Part shown: positions 20,757 through 31,166 of the stretch, in pieces
Layout of the letters: every line of letters starts with the position of its first letter
Numbering within the stretch: position 1 is the stretch's first letter
From: Branchipolynoe longqiensis
Lineage: Eukaryota; Annelida; Polychaeta; Phyllodocida; Polynoidae
Assembly (NCBI GenBank): GCA_030323885.1
Contig: CM059199.1
Span: 2,501,923-2,565,922 of the forward strand
Direction: 5' to 3'
Length of the DNA stretch: 64,000 bases
The notes under the pieces: model-generated
Databases searched by the model: none
What the model saw: the letters and a program-made list of their open reading frames with translations, nothing else
Told to the model about the DNA's origin: nothing
Position numbers and translations under genes: made by a program

Positions 20757-21113
20757 TGGGCTCTCGGAGACGAGCGTTTTGAAGTCATAATGCGCACCGC
20801 CCAGAGCGAGGCTGACTAAAGCTCTGATTGTCTACCGTCACAAGCCCCATGATTGGCTACATTGTAGGCGAGTACGCGGCCTGGCGCCACCGCCCTACAT
20901 AATATATGCCACACGCCCAGCTTTTTTCATAGCCAAAGGTTTCAAATTAGAAGCCCCAAAAGTTACAAATGATTAATTAATGGCTGGCGCAGTTGAAGTG
21001 TGTATATAACTCTTTTGAGGATGAAAGCCTGAATTTTATAAAAAAGATAAACACTTTATGCTATGTATCTAACATAGATATTGTTGGGCTAAGAATTTTG
21101 TTGGTGCATTGAA
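20757..21113. other. Unique patch, then AT-rich spacer
   Basis: The first half is GC-richer and non-repetitive (candidate regulatory). The second half is AT-rich and leads into the 66-bp array. Confidence 0.4.
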
Positions 21114-21119
21114 TGGAAT

Positions 21120-21641
21120 ATTAATTCAGTTTGAATCAAACCTGTTACTGATGTACATGCCACATGTAAGTTAGCATATTTTGATATTAATTCAGTTTGA
21201 ATCAAAGATGTTACTGATGTACATGCCACATGTAAGTTAGCATATTTTGATATTAATTCAGTTTGAATCAAACCTGTTACTGATGTACATGCCACATGTA
21301 AGTTAGCATATTTTGATATTAATTCAGTTTGAATCAAACCTGTTACTGATGTACATGCCACATTTAAGTTAGCATATTTTGATATTAATTCAGTTTGAAT
21401 CAAAGATGTTACTGATGTACATGCCACATTTAAGTTAGCATATTTTGATATTAATTTAGTTTGAATCAAACCTGTTACTGATGTACATGCCACATGTAAG
21501 TTAGCATATTTTGATATTAATTCAGTTTGAATCAAACCTTTACTGATGTACATGCCACATTTAAGTTAGCATATTTTGATATTAATTCAGTTTGAATCAA
21601 ACCTGTTACTGATGTACATGCCACATTTAAGTTAGCATATT
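21120..21641. repeat. 66-bp tandem array, 8 copies
   Basis: The anchor GTTTGAATCAAA recurs at a near-constant 66-bp spacing. Copies differ at only a few positions (CACATGTAAG versus CACATTTAAG, AACCTG versus AAGATG). Because 66 is a multiple of 3, one antisense frame stays open with a 22-residue period. No signal supports translation. Confidence 0.93.
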
Positions 21642-21816
21642 TTAACTTCAGACATATTCCAATTTAACCTTTAAAAGTCCTTTAACAATAAGTTACTTAG
21701 ATTGTATATGGAACGATCAAGATAATATATCTTTAAATGAATGGCAGAAAGTCCAAACCATAAAAGCTGTGACATCAGAGTCTGTAGCGCTGCTAATAGT
21801 AGCAGCATTATATATA
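21642..21816. other. Spacer
   Basis: AT-rich, no gene or family recognised. Confidence 0.4.
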
Positions 21817-22132
21817 CCGTATATGTCTCAATAGATGCGCACTGCCGGAGTGCAGACACATGGATGTGCGTCTATTCAAAGTTAAATAATTTCATGGATT
21901 TGTTTTTGTCGTGCTTCTGAAATAAAGTCGGATTCTCTTATTTTATGTGCATTCAGTGTGAATAAGATTGTACATTTTGATTTGTTTTTGTCGTGCATTT
22001 GAAATAAAGTGGGATTGTCTTATTTTATGGGCATTCAGTCAGAATATGATTGCAAATTTGTGTGTGCTTTCTATCTTGAAATTGGGTGGTGTGCTTCTAC
22101 TGGGTAGCGTGCTTCTATTGGGACATATACGG
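21817..22132. mobile_element. MITE family H copy 1
   Basis: Left end CCGTATATGTCTCAATAGAT and right end TTCTATTGGGACATATACGG are inverted, each flanked by TA. The direct words TTTTTGTCGTGC and AAATAAAGT repeat inside. A related longer element sits at 55455-56072. Confidence 0.85.
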
Positions 22133-22191
22133 TATACCAACTCTAACACTGTGAATATCTTATTTATAGGGCTTTGTCAACATCGACGAAC

Positions 22192-23272
22192 ATATCAGGT
22201 CGGGCACTGATTTATGACAATGTCCATTCATGGCGATTTTATAGCACTGCTACAGCTGGATGCCAAGTTGATAGAATCACGGACCATTATCACACTTAGT
22301 CACATTATCCAACTAGGAAACAAACCAGTGCTTTCCCTATCGCATTAATGCTGAGGGCAATGCTATAGGTAGTAACAGGTATGAATTTAGAAATTAACAC
22401 TGAGAGAAATGCTATCGCTAGTAACAGGTATGAATTTAGAAATTAACGCTGAGGGCAATGCTATATGTTGTAACAAGAATGAATTTAGAAATTAACGCTG
22501 AGGGCAATGCTATAGGTAGTAATAGGTATGAATTTAGAAATTAACGCTGAGAGAAATGCTATACATAGTAACAAGTATGAATTTAGAAATTAACGCTGAG
22601 GGCAATGCTATAGGTAGCAACAGGTATGCATTTAGAAATTAACACTGAGGGCAATGCTATGGGTAGTAACAGGTATGAATTTAGAAATTAACGCTGAGAG
22701 CAAAGCTATACATAGTAACAAGTATGAATTTAGAAATTAACGCTGAGGGAAATGCTATAGGTAGTAACAAGTATGAATTTAGAAATTAATGCTGAGAGAA
22801 ATGCTATACATAGTAACCAGTATAAATTTAGAAATTAACGCTGAGGGCAATGCTATAGGTAGCAATAAGTATGAATTTAGAAATTAACGCTGAGAGAAAA
22901 GCTATAGGTAGTAACAGGTATGAATTTAGAAATTAACGCTGAGACGAGCAATGCTATAGGTAGTAACATGTATGAATTTAGAAATTAACACTCAGGGCAA
23001 TGATATTGGTAGTAACAAGTATGAATTTAGAAATTAATACTGAGGGCAATGCTATAGGTAGTAACCGGTATGAATTTTGAAATTAATGCTGATGGAAAAG
23101 CTATAGGTAGTAACAAGTATGAATTTAGAAATTAACGCTGAGGGGAATGCTATAGGTAGTAACAGGAATGAATTTAGAAATTTTGATTCGGACAGGATTC
23201 GAACACGCAACCTTCCGAATAGGATTAGGAAGTCAGTGCTCCTTTAAATTTGGCTACGGCATCAGGTCAATA
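22192..23272 (-). mobile_element. SINE family 1 expanded by an internal tandem array
   Basis: The left part is a reverse SINE body (ATATCAGGTCGGGCACTG, TTCATGGCGATTTTATAG, CTTAGTCACATTATCC). At the point where the body should read TAATGCTGAG..CTAGG..ACAAGTAT, a 49-bp unit is repeated about 17 times. The sequence then resumes with a decayed tRNA-like head (GGATTCGAACACGCAACC, a reverse B-box). The array is therefore an amplified internal segment of this SINE. Confidence 0.85.
22346..23180. repeat. 49-bp tandem array of SINE origin
   Basis: The unit contains TTAACGCTGAGGGCAATGCT, ATAGGTAGTAACAGG and TATGAATTTAGAAA. About 17 copies differ by point changes (GGCAATG versus GAGAAATG; ATAGGTAG versus ATACATAG), and one carries a short insertion near 22943. 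It matches the reverse SINE body TAATGCTGAGCGCCAGGCTA and CGACAAGTATCAATTT. Confidence 0.9.
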
Positions 23273-23516
23273 ATAATGACAAAATACCCATGTGTACTCT
23301 ACTCTTTGAAGAGATGCAATATATTATATAGTGAGATGTAACTTGTAAGTAAGAAATGCCATATACTAGTAAAATATAAATTAGGAACCCACAACCTGCT
23401 AATTTAGTAATCAATAACATGTGTTCCCTCAATTCAATGTGAGATTTACAGAATGGACATATATCATTCAGAAAGCACCTCATTACTATGACAACAACCG
23501 TCACAATTTACAAATA
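23273..23516. other. Spacer
   Basis: AT-rich, unique. No gene. Confidence 0.45.
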
Positions 23517-23694
23517 CAGTAAAACCTCTCTACCCGACCACCTCCACAGATCGACCACTCCCCTATATCGATCGCTTTATTTGGCTCCCAGCAATACCAT
23601 TGTAAGGATATTCTAGCTCCATAAACCGACCACCTCCCTAAATGAACCACTTAAATTCGGTCCCAAGGTCGGTCGATTTAAGGAGGTTTTACTG
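23517..23694. mobile_element. MITE family G copy 1 (pogo/Tigger-like ends)
   Basis: CAGTAAAACCTCTCTACCCG at the left and its inverse ending GGAGGTTTTACTG at the right, with TA on both sides. CAGT...ACTG ends with TA duplication are typical of pogo-group Tc1/mariner MITEs. Interior words GATCGACCACTCCCCT and CAATACCATTGTAA recur at 42668. Confidence 0.88.
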
Positions 23695-23994
23695 TAGGTC
23701 GAATTAGAGAGGTTTAATGTATCCCTTTCCGCTATGCATATTCGATGCACTTTAATTTGATACAGCCCACCCCCACCCCCACTACCACCCCGACGTCTCC
23801 GTTGGTCTCCTAGGTAATAAACAATACAACGGTTATTTTGAATGAAAAAAAGCTAAATGCGCGTTCAGAATCTCATCTCAATAGCTGTGAGAGAAGCTAT
23901 TGAGATGTAGTCTTGTGGACTAAGTTGTCGTCTTGTGAGAAAGTACAAATGTTCAGCTTCATCATTGCGACTTGGCGATAAACAGCAATGTATT
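23695..23994. other. Spacer
   Basis: A short extra copy of the family G end (GTCGAATTAGAGAGGTTTAA) is followed by unique sequence. GAATCTCATCTCAATAGC and GCTATTGAGATG (about 23868-23907) form a small inverted repeat. Confidence 0.45.
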
Positions 23995-24655
23995 GGTAGT
24001 CTGGTGTCTTTGAGGTAGTCTGGTGTCTTTGAGGTAGTCTGGTGTCTTTGAGGTAGTCTGATATCTTTGAAGTAGACTGGTCTCTTTGAGGTAGTCTGGT
24101 CTCTTTGAGGTAGTCTGGTATCTTTGAGGTAGTCTGATATATTTGAAGTAGACTGGTCTCTTTGAGGTAGGCTGGTCTCTTTGAGGTAGTCTGGTGTCTT
24201 TGAGGTAGGCTGGTCTCTTGGAGGTAGTCTGGTCTCTTGGAGATAGTCTGGTCTCTTTGAGGGAGTCTGGTCTCTTTGAAGTAGACTGATCTCTTTGAGG
24301 TAGTCTGGTATCTTTGAGGTAGTCTGATATATTTGAAGTAGACTGGTCTCTTTGAGGTAGACTGGTCTCTTTGAGGTAGGCTGGTCTCTTTGAGGTAGGC
24401 TGGTGTCTTTGAGGTTGCATGTTGTATTTGATGTAGTCTGGTCTCTTTGAGGTAGTCTGGTCTCTTTGAGGTAGTCTGGTCTCTTTGAGGTAGACTGGTC
24501 TCTTTGAGGTAGTCTGGTGTCTTTGAGGTAGTCTTGTCTCTTGGAGGTAGTCTGGTCTCTTGGAGATAGTCTGGTCTCTTTGAGGGAGTCTGGTCTCTTT
24601 GAAGTAGACTGATCTCTTTGAGGTAGTCTGGTCTCTTTTGAAATAGTCTGGTCTG
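23995..24655. repeat. 19-bp tandem array, about 34 copies
   Basis: The unit GGTAGTCTGGTCTCTTTGA varies at a few positions (GTGTC, ATATC, TCTTGG). Larger blocks recur, for example the 24120-24170 and 24305-24355 segments, showing higher-order duplication. Because 19 is not a multiple of 3, the long antisense frame cycles through a 19-residue period. No coding support. Confidence 0.93.
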
Positions 24656-24659
24656 TATG

Positions 24660-25026
24660 AACTTGCATAGTCCGATGGTTTTGAGTTATTCTTCTGAGAT
24701 AAAGATATTAAGATGCTTGTTATAATCTACCCTACTTTAATTTGAAGTGACTTCCATTTAAATGACCAACTCTGGAGACATTTGAGGTGCAAATATACTA
24801 AATACATTATTAGTGTGAAGTGACTTTCATTTTATATTATCAACTCTGGAGACATTTGAAGTGCAAACATACAAAATTAACTGTTTCTATTAAATTTGAC
24901 TCAGCATTCCCTTCTATGTGGAAACAAATACGTAATGCGTGCATCATTATCTAGGTTAAATATGTTAAATCTAGATAATTGTCTTACTGTTGACAAATTG
25001 CTGCTTTTATTGGATTATGCAGGTTT
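24660..25026. mobile_element. MITE family I copy 1
   Basis: The start CTTGCATAGTCCGATGG and the end TATTGGATTATGCAGG are imperfect inverted ends of a family whose better ends read AAAGTTGCATAGTCCGATG. The interior holds TGAAGTGACTTCCATTT, GTGCAAAYATAC and ATCTAGATAATTG, shared with 51890, 61791 and 63606. Confidence 0.7.
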
Positions 25027-25109
25027 AATCGCCTTGATTCTTGCCAAATATCTTTTTAATTGCATAATCTGGTTAGACCATACCATTTACGATCGCGAAG
25101 CACTTGTTA
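25027..25109. other. Short spacer
   Basis: Unique AT-rich sequence between two MITEs. Confidence 0.4.
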
Positions 25110-25375
25110 TGCCTGGCACACACCTCCAGTTTACGATTAACGCACTAAAACTGACTGCATATCACGACTCCGACCCGTCCCGTTTCGCGACTAAACCTGC
25201 CCGATTCGTTTTTTGAATCCCTTGCAATTTCAGTTTTAACCCCTAAAACTGAGTTTTAAGTCGCGAATCGCAAGGCTCTGGTGTGCTAGGGGGTCGCACA
25301 CCTAATGACTAAAACTCAAACTTATGCGCGAAACGGGCAGTTTTAGCTGGTATACAGGAGGTGTGTACCAGGCAT
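25110..25375. mobile_element. MITE family C copy 2
   Basis: Begins TGCCTGGCACACACCTCC and ends GGAGGTGTGTACCAGGCAT, with TA on each side. The interior words CCGTTTCGCGACTAAA and ACTGAGTTTTAAGTCGCGAA match the inverted copy at 43587. Confidence 0.88.
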
Positions 25376-25447
25376 TAAGCCTCGTCCCTACACAGCCAGT
25401 GACCCAGTTATTGAACATTCATTACAGGATATGAGGCATATTAAAGC

Positions 25448-26525
25448 TGCATAATCACAGAAAAGCATACACTTTTCAAAAGCAAAACACCTATTCAGAT
25501 TTGACCCTACATAGATAGCCAAGTTAGATACAGGTGCCTGTATTAACTATACATTGCTACATGGAAGGTTATACTAAAGGCCCTGTCACACTATGATGTA
25601 TGGCACCTGCGTGTGCTTAACATCTTGAAATGAATTTCAAATCAAAATAGGTTGGCATACGCCAAACTTTTCATGCTGTGAGGGATAAAAATGGGCCTAC
25701 ACAAAACATACACAGAATGTACATAACGTATTCAGAACGTATCTCTGACCTATTGAGAGCATTCATGTGCCTCACAAAACGTTCACAAAACGTTCACATA
25801 TGCTGACGGTATGCTGACCAACGTCATGTTCATTACTCCATCGCTAGAAGCATGCCGTATACGTTAAGTATGCTGGAGATACTGCAGGCATACGTTCAAA
25901 GTACGTTTGGAGTACGTTATGCATCCGTTGCTGAATGTATGGCTAATGTGCAGCAACGTATTCCAATGTATCCCTAACATACTCCCAATGCATGACGACG
26001 TATCCGAAACGTACACGCAGTGTACCTTCAATGTACGAGGCACATGTCGACACACATTGACAATTTTGAACATGCACAACAATTTTGAGCGGCTCGACTA
26101 CGCCGACGTAAGACGACCTATGACGCCGTATCTCGAGCATATCCGACGTATGCACAACATATACATAATGTATGATGCTGTATGCCGATGTCTTGGTCGA
26201 AAATCGCATACGTCGGCATACACTAAGGCCATACGTCGTAGTGTGACAGCCCCTTTAGGCAATCTAATCAAACCTGAACCTACATAGATATATATGTTGC
26301 TACATAGAAGCGTATACTAAGGCAATCTAATAAAAGCTGAACCTACATAGATAGCCATATTAGATACAGGATACGTTGCTATATAGAAGGGTATTCTAAG
26401 GCAATCTAATACAACCTATCAGTATGACTGTTGACAAGCACGTCACAATTATCTTTTCCTGTTTACACTTCAAATATCTCCTAAGTTAGCCATTGTAAAT
26501 CAACATTACTTCACAGTGATGTAGG
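25448..26525 (-). mobile_element. MITE family I copy, diverged, host of a family A element
   Basis: AAAGCTGCATAATCACAG starts a reverse family I element. GTTGCTACATAGAAG and AAGGCAATCTAATA are repeated two or three times after the insertion, and CACTTCAAATATCTCC lies near the far end. The family A element at 25577-26255 splits it at a TA. Confidence 0.55.
25577..26255. mobile_element. MITE family A copy 1 (CCCTGTCACACTATGA ends)
   Basis: Left end AAGGCCCTGTCACACTATGA; right end inverted AAGGGGCTGTCACACTACGA; TA on both sides. The 679-bp interior is non-coding, rich in ACGT-containing words (AACGTA, ACGTTC), and contains AATTTTGAACATGCACAA near 26062. Frames here are shadows of the repeated words. 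Confidence 0.88.
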
Positions 26526-26593
26526 ACAGAGTGTAACCTTTCAGGTTCTGCCATATATTTGATATGAAACTAGAAGGATGGTCGTCAGAAACT

Positions 26594-26985
26594 AGACGGG
26601 ATGGCCGAATGAGTTAGAGCGTCCATCTCCGTGTTGGCAGATCCTGGGGTCGTGGGTTCGAACCCTGGTCGAGCCAAACCAATGACTTACAAATTTATAC
26701 TTGTCGCTTCCTAGCCTGGCGTTCGGCATTATTAGGATAGGGCAAGGACTGGTTGGTTGGCTCAGTGTCAGGATAATGTGAATGAGTGGAATATCAGGTC
26801 ATGGCAGCCTGCTCTTCCAGTGGGCAGCACTATAAAGTCGCCATGGGATATAATGTCATGGTGCTGGCACCCTGGTCTCCCAGTGGGGCAGCACTTTAAT
26901 GGTGCCATGAGTGCGCACTGTCACAAGTCGGTACCTGTCCTGATATGACCTTAGATGTTGCTAGGATGTAAAACAACAAACAAAC
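26594..26985 (+). mobile_element. SINE family 1, full-length with an internal duplication
   Basis: The head has GATGGCCGAATGAGTTAGAG and a perfect B-box GGTTCGAACCC. The segment from the ATATCAGGTCATGG motif to GGGCAGCACTATAAAG is present twice (about 26790-26845 and 26848-26915). It ends in (ACAA)n. Confidence 0.92.
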
Positions 26986-27464
26986 AAAAAAGTACCCTAT
27001 TATTACAGCTGTATAATAAACATTTCGAAATAAAAACTCCGACCTAGATTTGGCCCTACATATCCAACTTACAAAGGGGGCATATATAAAGATTTATTGT
27101 AATACAACGTAGTGGGGCACACGAGGATTTATTGAAACACTAACTAAAGTTAATCAATCTTGTAACTGCTGTGATTTGCATGCCAACATTGAGTTATTAT
27201 GTCTTTACTTCAAATATATTGAAACTGAAATGAAAGTTACTTCAAACTAGAATAAACTAGATCTTACAAATCAACCGATTATATGGATCTAAAATAAATT
27301 TGGTGTAGAAACTCAAAATCATCGGATTGGGAAACTTTATAAATTTTTGAGTTGGAAATGTCATATACTCATCTCTATGATATTGAGTAGAAGAATAGGA
27401 ACAACTGTTTTAGTTTTACCCCCCCCCCCCGACCCCAACACCGATACAGGTGCGGCAAATACCT
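26986..27464. other. AT-rich spacer with a C-run
   Basis: The start resembles family I interior (ACTCCGACCTAGATTTGG, CAACTTACAAAGG). A C-run sits at 27420-27430. No gene. Confidence 0.45.
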
Positions 27465-27966
27465 TGGCACTCAGAATTAATAGGATAGGGAAGGACCTGT
27501 TAGTTAATTGTCATGATAATGTGACTGAGTCGGATATCGGGTCATGGTATAATATACAGGGATGAAAGTGGTCTCTGGGAAAAAAAGTGGAAATGCTGAT
27601 ATTCTCCCATAGGTTTAGCATTGTAAGGGAATCGCGGAAAATTCCCGGAAGTCAGGTTTCATATACATATATTGGTATACACTGATAGTGCTGCGCCATT
27701 TGAAGCATGTATTAGTAGCGTATGCTGATAGTGCTGCGGTGCATGGAGCATTTATTAGTAGTATATGCTGATAGTGCTGCAGAGTCTGCACCACATATTA
27801 GTATACGCTGATGGCGCTGCGGGATTGAAAAATCCCGCAAATTCGCGGAATCGCGGAGATCTTTCATCCCTGAATATAAAGTCGCCATGAGTGTGTACTC
27901 TCTCACAATTCGGTACCGATCCTAGTAATATGACCTTAGATGTTGTCAGGACGTAAAGCTCCCACA
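27465..27966 (+). mobile_element. SINE family 1, interrupted by a MITE
   Basis: The body up to GATATCGGGTCATGGTATA is followed by a 316-bp insertion, and resumes AAGTCGCCATGAGTGTG to GTTGTCAGGACGTAAAGCTC. The tRNA-like head is missing. Confidence 0.88.
27557..27872. mobile_element. MITE family J copy 1 (CAGGGATGAAAG ends), nested in a SINE
   Basis: Left end CAGGGATGAAAG, right end CTTTCATCCCTG, flanked on both sides by AATATA. The interior contains inverted GGAATCGCGGAAA-type words and three or four direct repeats around GCTGATAGTGCTGC. CAGGG ends suggest the hAT group, although hAT normally leaves 8 bp. A second copy lies at 46820-47059. Confidence 0.9.
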
Positions 27967-28592
27967 AGCTCCCAGTCCCACGTCCTACACCCCATACCTG
28001 TCCAGAATAATCTATCCGCGCTTTGCAAAGTCGGAGATATGAATCTTGACGGACAGCTCACCTGGTAATGAGATCAGCCCGACATTGATGTATGTAATGG
28101 CGACTGCCTATAGTGAGTGGAGGAGGAAGAGGGGAGGAGCCTGGCACCGTTTCACCAACCCATACAGAGAAGTGTTGTGTTAGTTCACCTAACTGCCTCG
28201 GTGATTAGTTAGTAATAGTAGGCCTGGCCGGGACGTGATATGACTGTGATAGGAAGCAGTGCCTTGGGGGTGTCCACCTGAATGCCGGGCCGTCTGTCGA
28301 TCAGATAAAGATTCAAAGGAGGCGGGGTCTATTATTTGGTGTGGGGGAGGGGGAGAGGGGAGGGGGCTGGGCCTGGGCCGGGGTCGTGGGCGAGGAGGCG
28401 GGGGCCGGAAGCCGGGGGTACAGGTCCCAGGGACAAGTTGGGTTAGGAGAGTTTGGGAGATCCGGACTTTGCTGGTAGGGAGGGGACAGGGGTGGGGGGG
28501 GGGGGTGATACAGGGTGGTTGGAGGAAGGGGGTACAGGGTGGGTGGTGAGTGGGGTGGGCAGATGGGGTGGGCAGGGGGGAGTGGTTCATTA
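27967..28592. other. Spacer with a G-rich block
   Basis: Unique to about 28330, then G-rich (28340-28590) with runs of up to 13 G. The antisense Pro-rich frame is compositional. No gene. Confidence 0.5.
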
Positions 28593-28864
28593 ATACCCCC
28601 ATCACACCAAACTAGTTCTCACTACCTTCTTGAAAATGTTGCTGAAACTCAAACTGTGTGCGAACAAAATGGACTTACTGCTAGTACTAGTAGTACCAAC
28701 TTGTTACGGTCTTTTTTCAAATGGAATGGACAGGCTAGAATGGAATGGTGCTGTAGAACTTTGAGCATGCCCACAATTTTCTTACATCCACTTTCTACCC
28801 CAACCACAGCTCGTTTTAGAACGTGGTCGGACGTTTTGAGAACTAGTTTGGTGTGATGGGGCTG
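28593..28864. mobile_element. MITE family E (CCCCATCACACCAAACTAG ends)
   Basis: Left end ATACCCCCATCACACCAAAC and inverted right end share CCCCATCACACCAAACTAGTT, with TA on both sides. The interior GAACTTTGAGCATGCCC resembles the core seen in families A and B. Length 272 bp. Confidence 0.88.
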
Positions 28865-29585
28865 TAATGTATAACTGCGCTTGTCGTCAATAGAGTATGG
28901 CCATGCCTGTGGCTTGGCAGGGCTGGTTTGGAAAAGCCACTAGCGACCCTGTAACACCCGATCGCACCATAAAGCAGCCACAACTACCGCCGCATTTCAC
29001 CTCGCCTCGTAAATCTGTAATATTGACTGGAGGCTGTCGCAACGACTATAGCATAGCCTCCGAGCCTGCGTACCCCAGACAGGCCCGCTACCGACCCCCA
29101 GTACAAGCCACGCCTGCTTCTCCGCTAATATTGTTGTGTGATTGCGGACGGAGCCAGAGGTAGTGAGTGCTGAGTGCTGATTGCTGAGTGCTGAGTGGCT
29201 AACCGCATTCAATGGCAGCTTGTGTTGTGTATGGACTGGACTGTTCAGCGTGAGACTGAGGGAGATAGACATACACAGAGGGAGAGGGAGGGATTTAGGT
29301 GGCAGTAGGCGGAAGGTTGTTGCGGTGCTTCGGTTTCTATGCCCAGAATCCACCTTTTATCGCTCAGCACTCGGGGATATATGCGGCCTTGAAACTGCAC
29401 AACAGCAACAGCTACACCCCCACTCCCACCACACCCACACACACACACACAAACACACAGTGTATCTCTGGTTCTCTGCCATGCACATAGTTGAGTGGAG
29501 TGTATAGCGGGACCGACCGATCTACCTACCACACAGTCCCGCATTGAATGGTGTGGTGTGGTGTGCTGGTGGATGCTCTATACAC
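28865..29585. other. Unique region, candidate regulatory
   Basis: Mostly non-repetitive and moderately GC-rich; GCACCATAAAGCAGCC near 28965 resembles a Hox/Cdx-type word. TGAGTGC repeats occur at 29164-29200 and (CA)n at 29436-29458. Open frames here lack domains. Confidence 0.35.
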
Positions 29586-29640
29586 AGGAGGAGGGAGGAG
29601 GAGGGAGCAGGGAGGAGGGAGGAGGGAGAGGGACTGTGCT
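29586..29640. repeat. GGAGGGA polypurine repeat
   Basis: About 50 bp of GGAGGGAGGAGGGAG units. Confidence 0.85.
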
Positions 29641-29878
29641 GTGAGTTTGGTTGGTTGTGTGAATTGGTAGTTACTAGTATACCAAACATACGCACAGAAA
29701 CACCTCAACCCAACATCCCAGCCGAGAGAGAGAGAGAGGGAGAGAGTCGGGAGGAAAGGAAAGAAGGAAAAGCCAAGCCAAACCAGGCCAGGCCAATCCA
29801 GTATTGGGCCGGGGCTTGTGGCCCTGGCGTCGTCATATTCATGATATTCACACGCTGGCGCATGGGATCCTATGAATA
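29641..29878. other. Unique spacer
   Basis: Includes a (GA)n patch at 29724-29746 and CATATTCATGATATTC near 29834. No gene. Confidence 0.4.
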
Positions 29879-30360
29879 TTTAACATCCTGAGCCACTGGA
29901 GTGACGGCCGAGCCGCCTGTGTTGGGAGAGTGAAAGGGACCTGTGCAGGTGGGGGGAGAGTGTTGTGTTCTGGTGGGTCTGGCCGCCTGCTGCTTGCTAC
30001 CTTTCCGGCCGGGGCGCTGTGAAGCTCCCCCAACTCCTGTCCTCCTCCACCTCCTCCGCCGCCGCCTCCGCAGGCACCGCCTCCGCAGCCACCGCCTCCG
30101 CAGCCACCGCCACCGCCTCCGCCGACGCTGCTCTCGACGATGCCGCTTCCGCTGCCGCCGCCGCCGCTGCTGCCGCCCCGCCCGACGGCACAACACAGGC
30201 TCTAGGGGTGTCCTCCCGGGCGGAAACTTTACCTCCAGTACCACCAGGGCCCGCCCCTGCCCGCCTCCCGGCTAGCCCCTCCCGCCGCCCGATCGCACGC
30301 CCCGACGGCCCCCCCGACACACGACCAGCGAGGATTTATCGGCGAGCAGCCACTATCGTT
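29879..30360. promoter_or_regulatory. CpG-rich block with (GCC)n repeats
   Basis: Nearly 500 bp of CpG-dense DNA with degenerate GCCACCGCCTCC units (30050-30175). A long top-strand frame reads poly-Ala/Ser/Thr, and opposite frames read poly-Arg or Ala; none shows a domain. It may be a promoter island for an unannotated transcript. Confidence 0.4.
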
Positions 30361-31166
30361 TTCGTTATTACAGTCACGATCGCTCAATCGGGCAGGTTTT
30401 CACTCTCTCCGCCATTTTTGCTTTCCTCCAGACGCTACAGGGTTGTGGTAGTGCCGGCGCGTGTACACACACACACACCCACGTACCTACTGGAGGCAGG
30501 GAGAGAGAGAGAGAGAGAGAGAGAACATCAGCTGACGTGCCCCCGTGCTTCCGAAGTCTGCCGATCAACATTGAACAGTAAGCACATTTTTGTTTAACAA
30601 CTTTTGTGTAACCCTGTAGTTTTGTTTACGTGATTGAATGCAAATTGAAAATGTATGTGAGTGTGGATGCCTGTCTGTGTGCTCTATCCCAGCTTTGTCG
30701 GGGTGGGTGGGTGGGTGGGCGGGGGTGTGCCAGTGGGAGGGGGGTCGGCAGGAGGGAGGGAGGGAGGGAGGGAAAGGAGGGAGGGGGCCGTCCAATGGCC
30801 ATCTTTTTCGATTCGATATCTGAATTCTGGCCATTGCGGTGGACGATGTCTAATTTGCGACATAGTCAACGACCAGGATGGGTATATCTATAACATCATG
30901 CTTACCGATTGGTTCCTTAGGATGGGTTCTCTCGCCTTCGCTGATGTAATTGAACTATGGGACAAAGCGAAGCAAGGGCTGTTTTCATTGGACGGCCGCC
31001 ATGAGTGTGTTCAATACACACTCACATACACACACACCGCGATGGGAGAGGCGGCCCGGGCTGGCTGGATAGATTGCACCCGCTTTGAAAACTCTATTAT
31101 AGTCTATAGCGGTGGGTGGGCCTGGTTTAAATTCATCTATTGTTCGATCTGCTAATACATCTCCAC
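30361..31166. other. Mixed unique DNA with G-rich and (GA)n patches
   Basis: (CA)n near 30464-30480, (GA)n at 30500-30523, GGGTGGGTGG at 30700-30725 and (GGGA)n at 30752-30785. From 30790 to 31160 the sequence is unique and moderately GC-rich, a candidate conserved element. No gene assigned. Confidence 0.45.

Noticed and set aside
22346..23180. CRISPR-like array of regular direct repeats
   Set aside because: There are no unique spacers; whole units are contiguous tandem repeats derived from a SINE, and the genome is eukaryotic. The same applies to 21120-21641 and 50030-50668.
25907..26287. 126-residue frame possibly encoding a protein
   Set aside because: It lies inside a non-coding MITE and its residues reflect repeated ACGTA words; both strands are open.
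29965..30597. 210-residue Ala/Ser/Thr/Arg-rich frame
   Set aside because: It arises from (GCC)n-type repeats; the opposite strand is equally open and nothing after the repeat resembles a protein family.
30608..30632. miR-10-like word ACCCTGTAG, expected near Hox4/Hox5
   Set aside because: The match stops after nine bases, no hairpin partner is evident, and miR-10 is expected downstream of Hox5, beyond the right edge.
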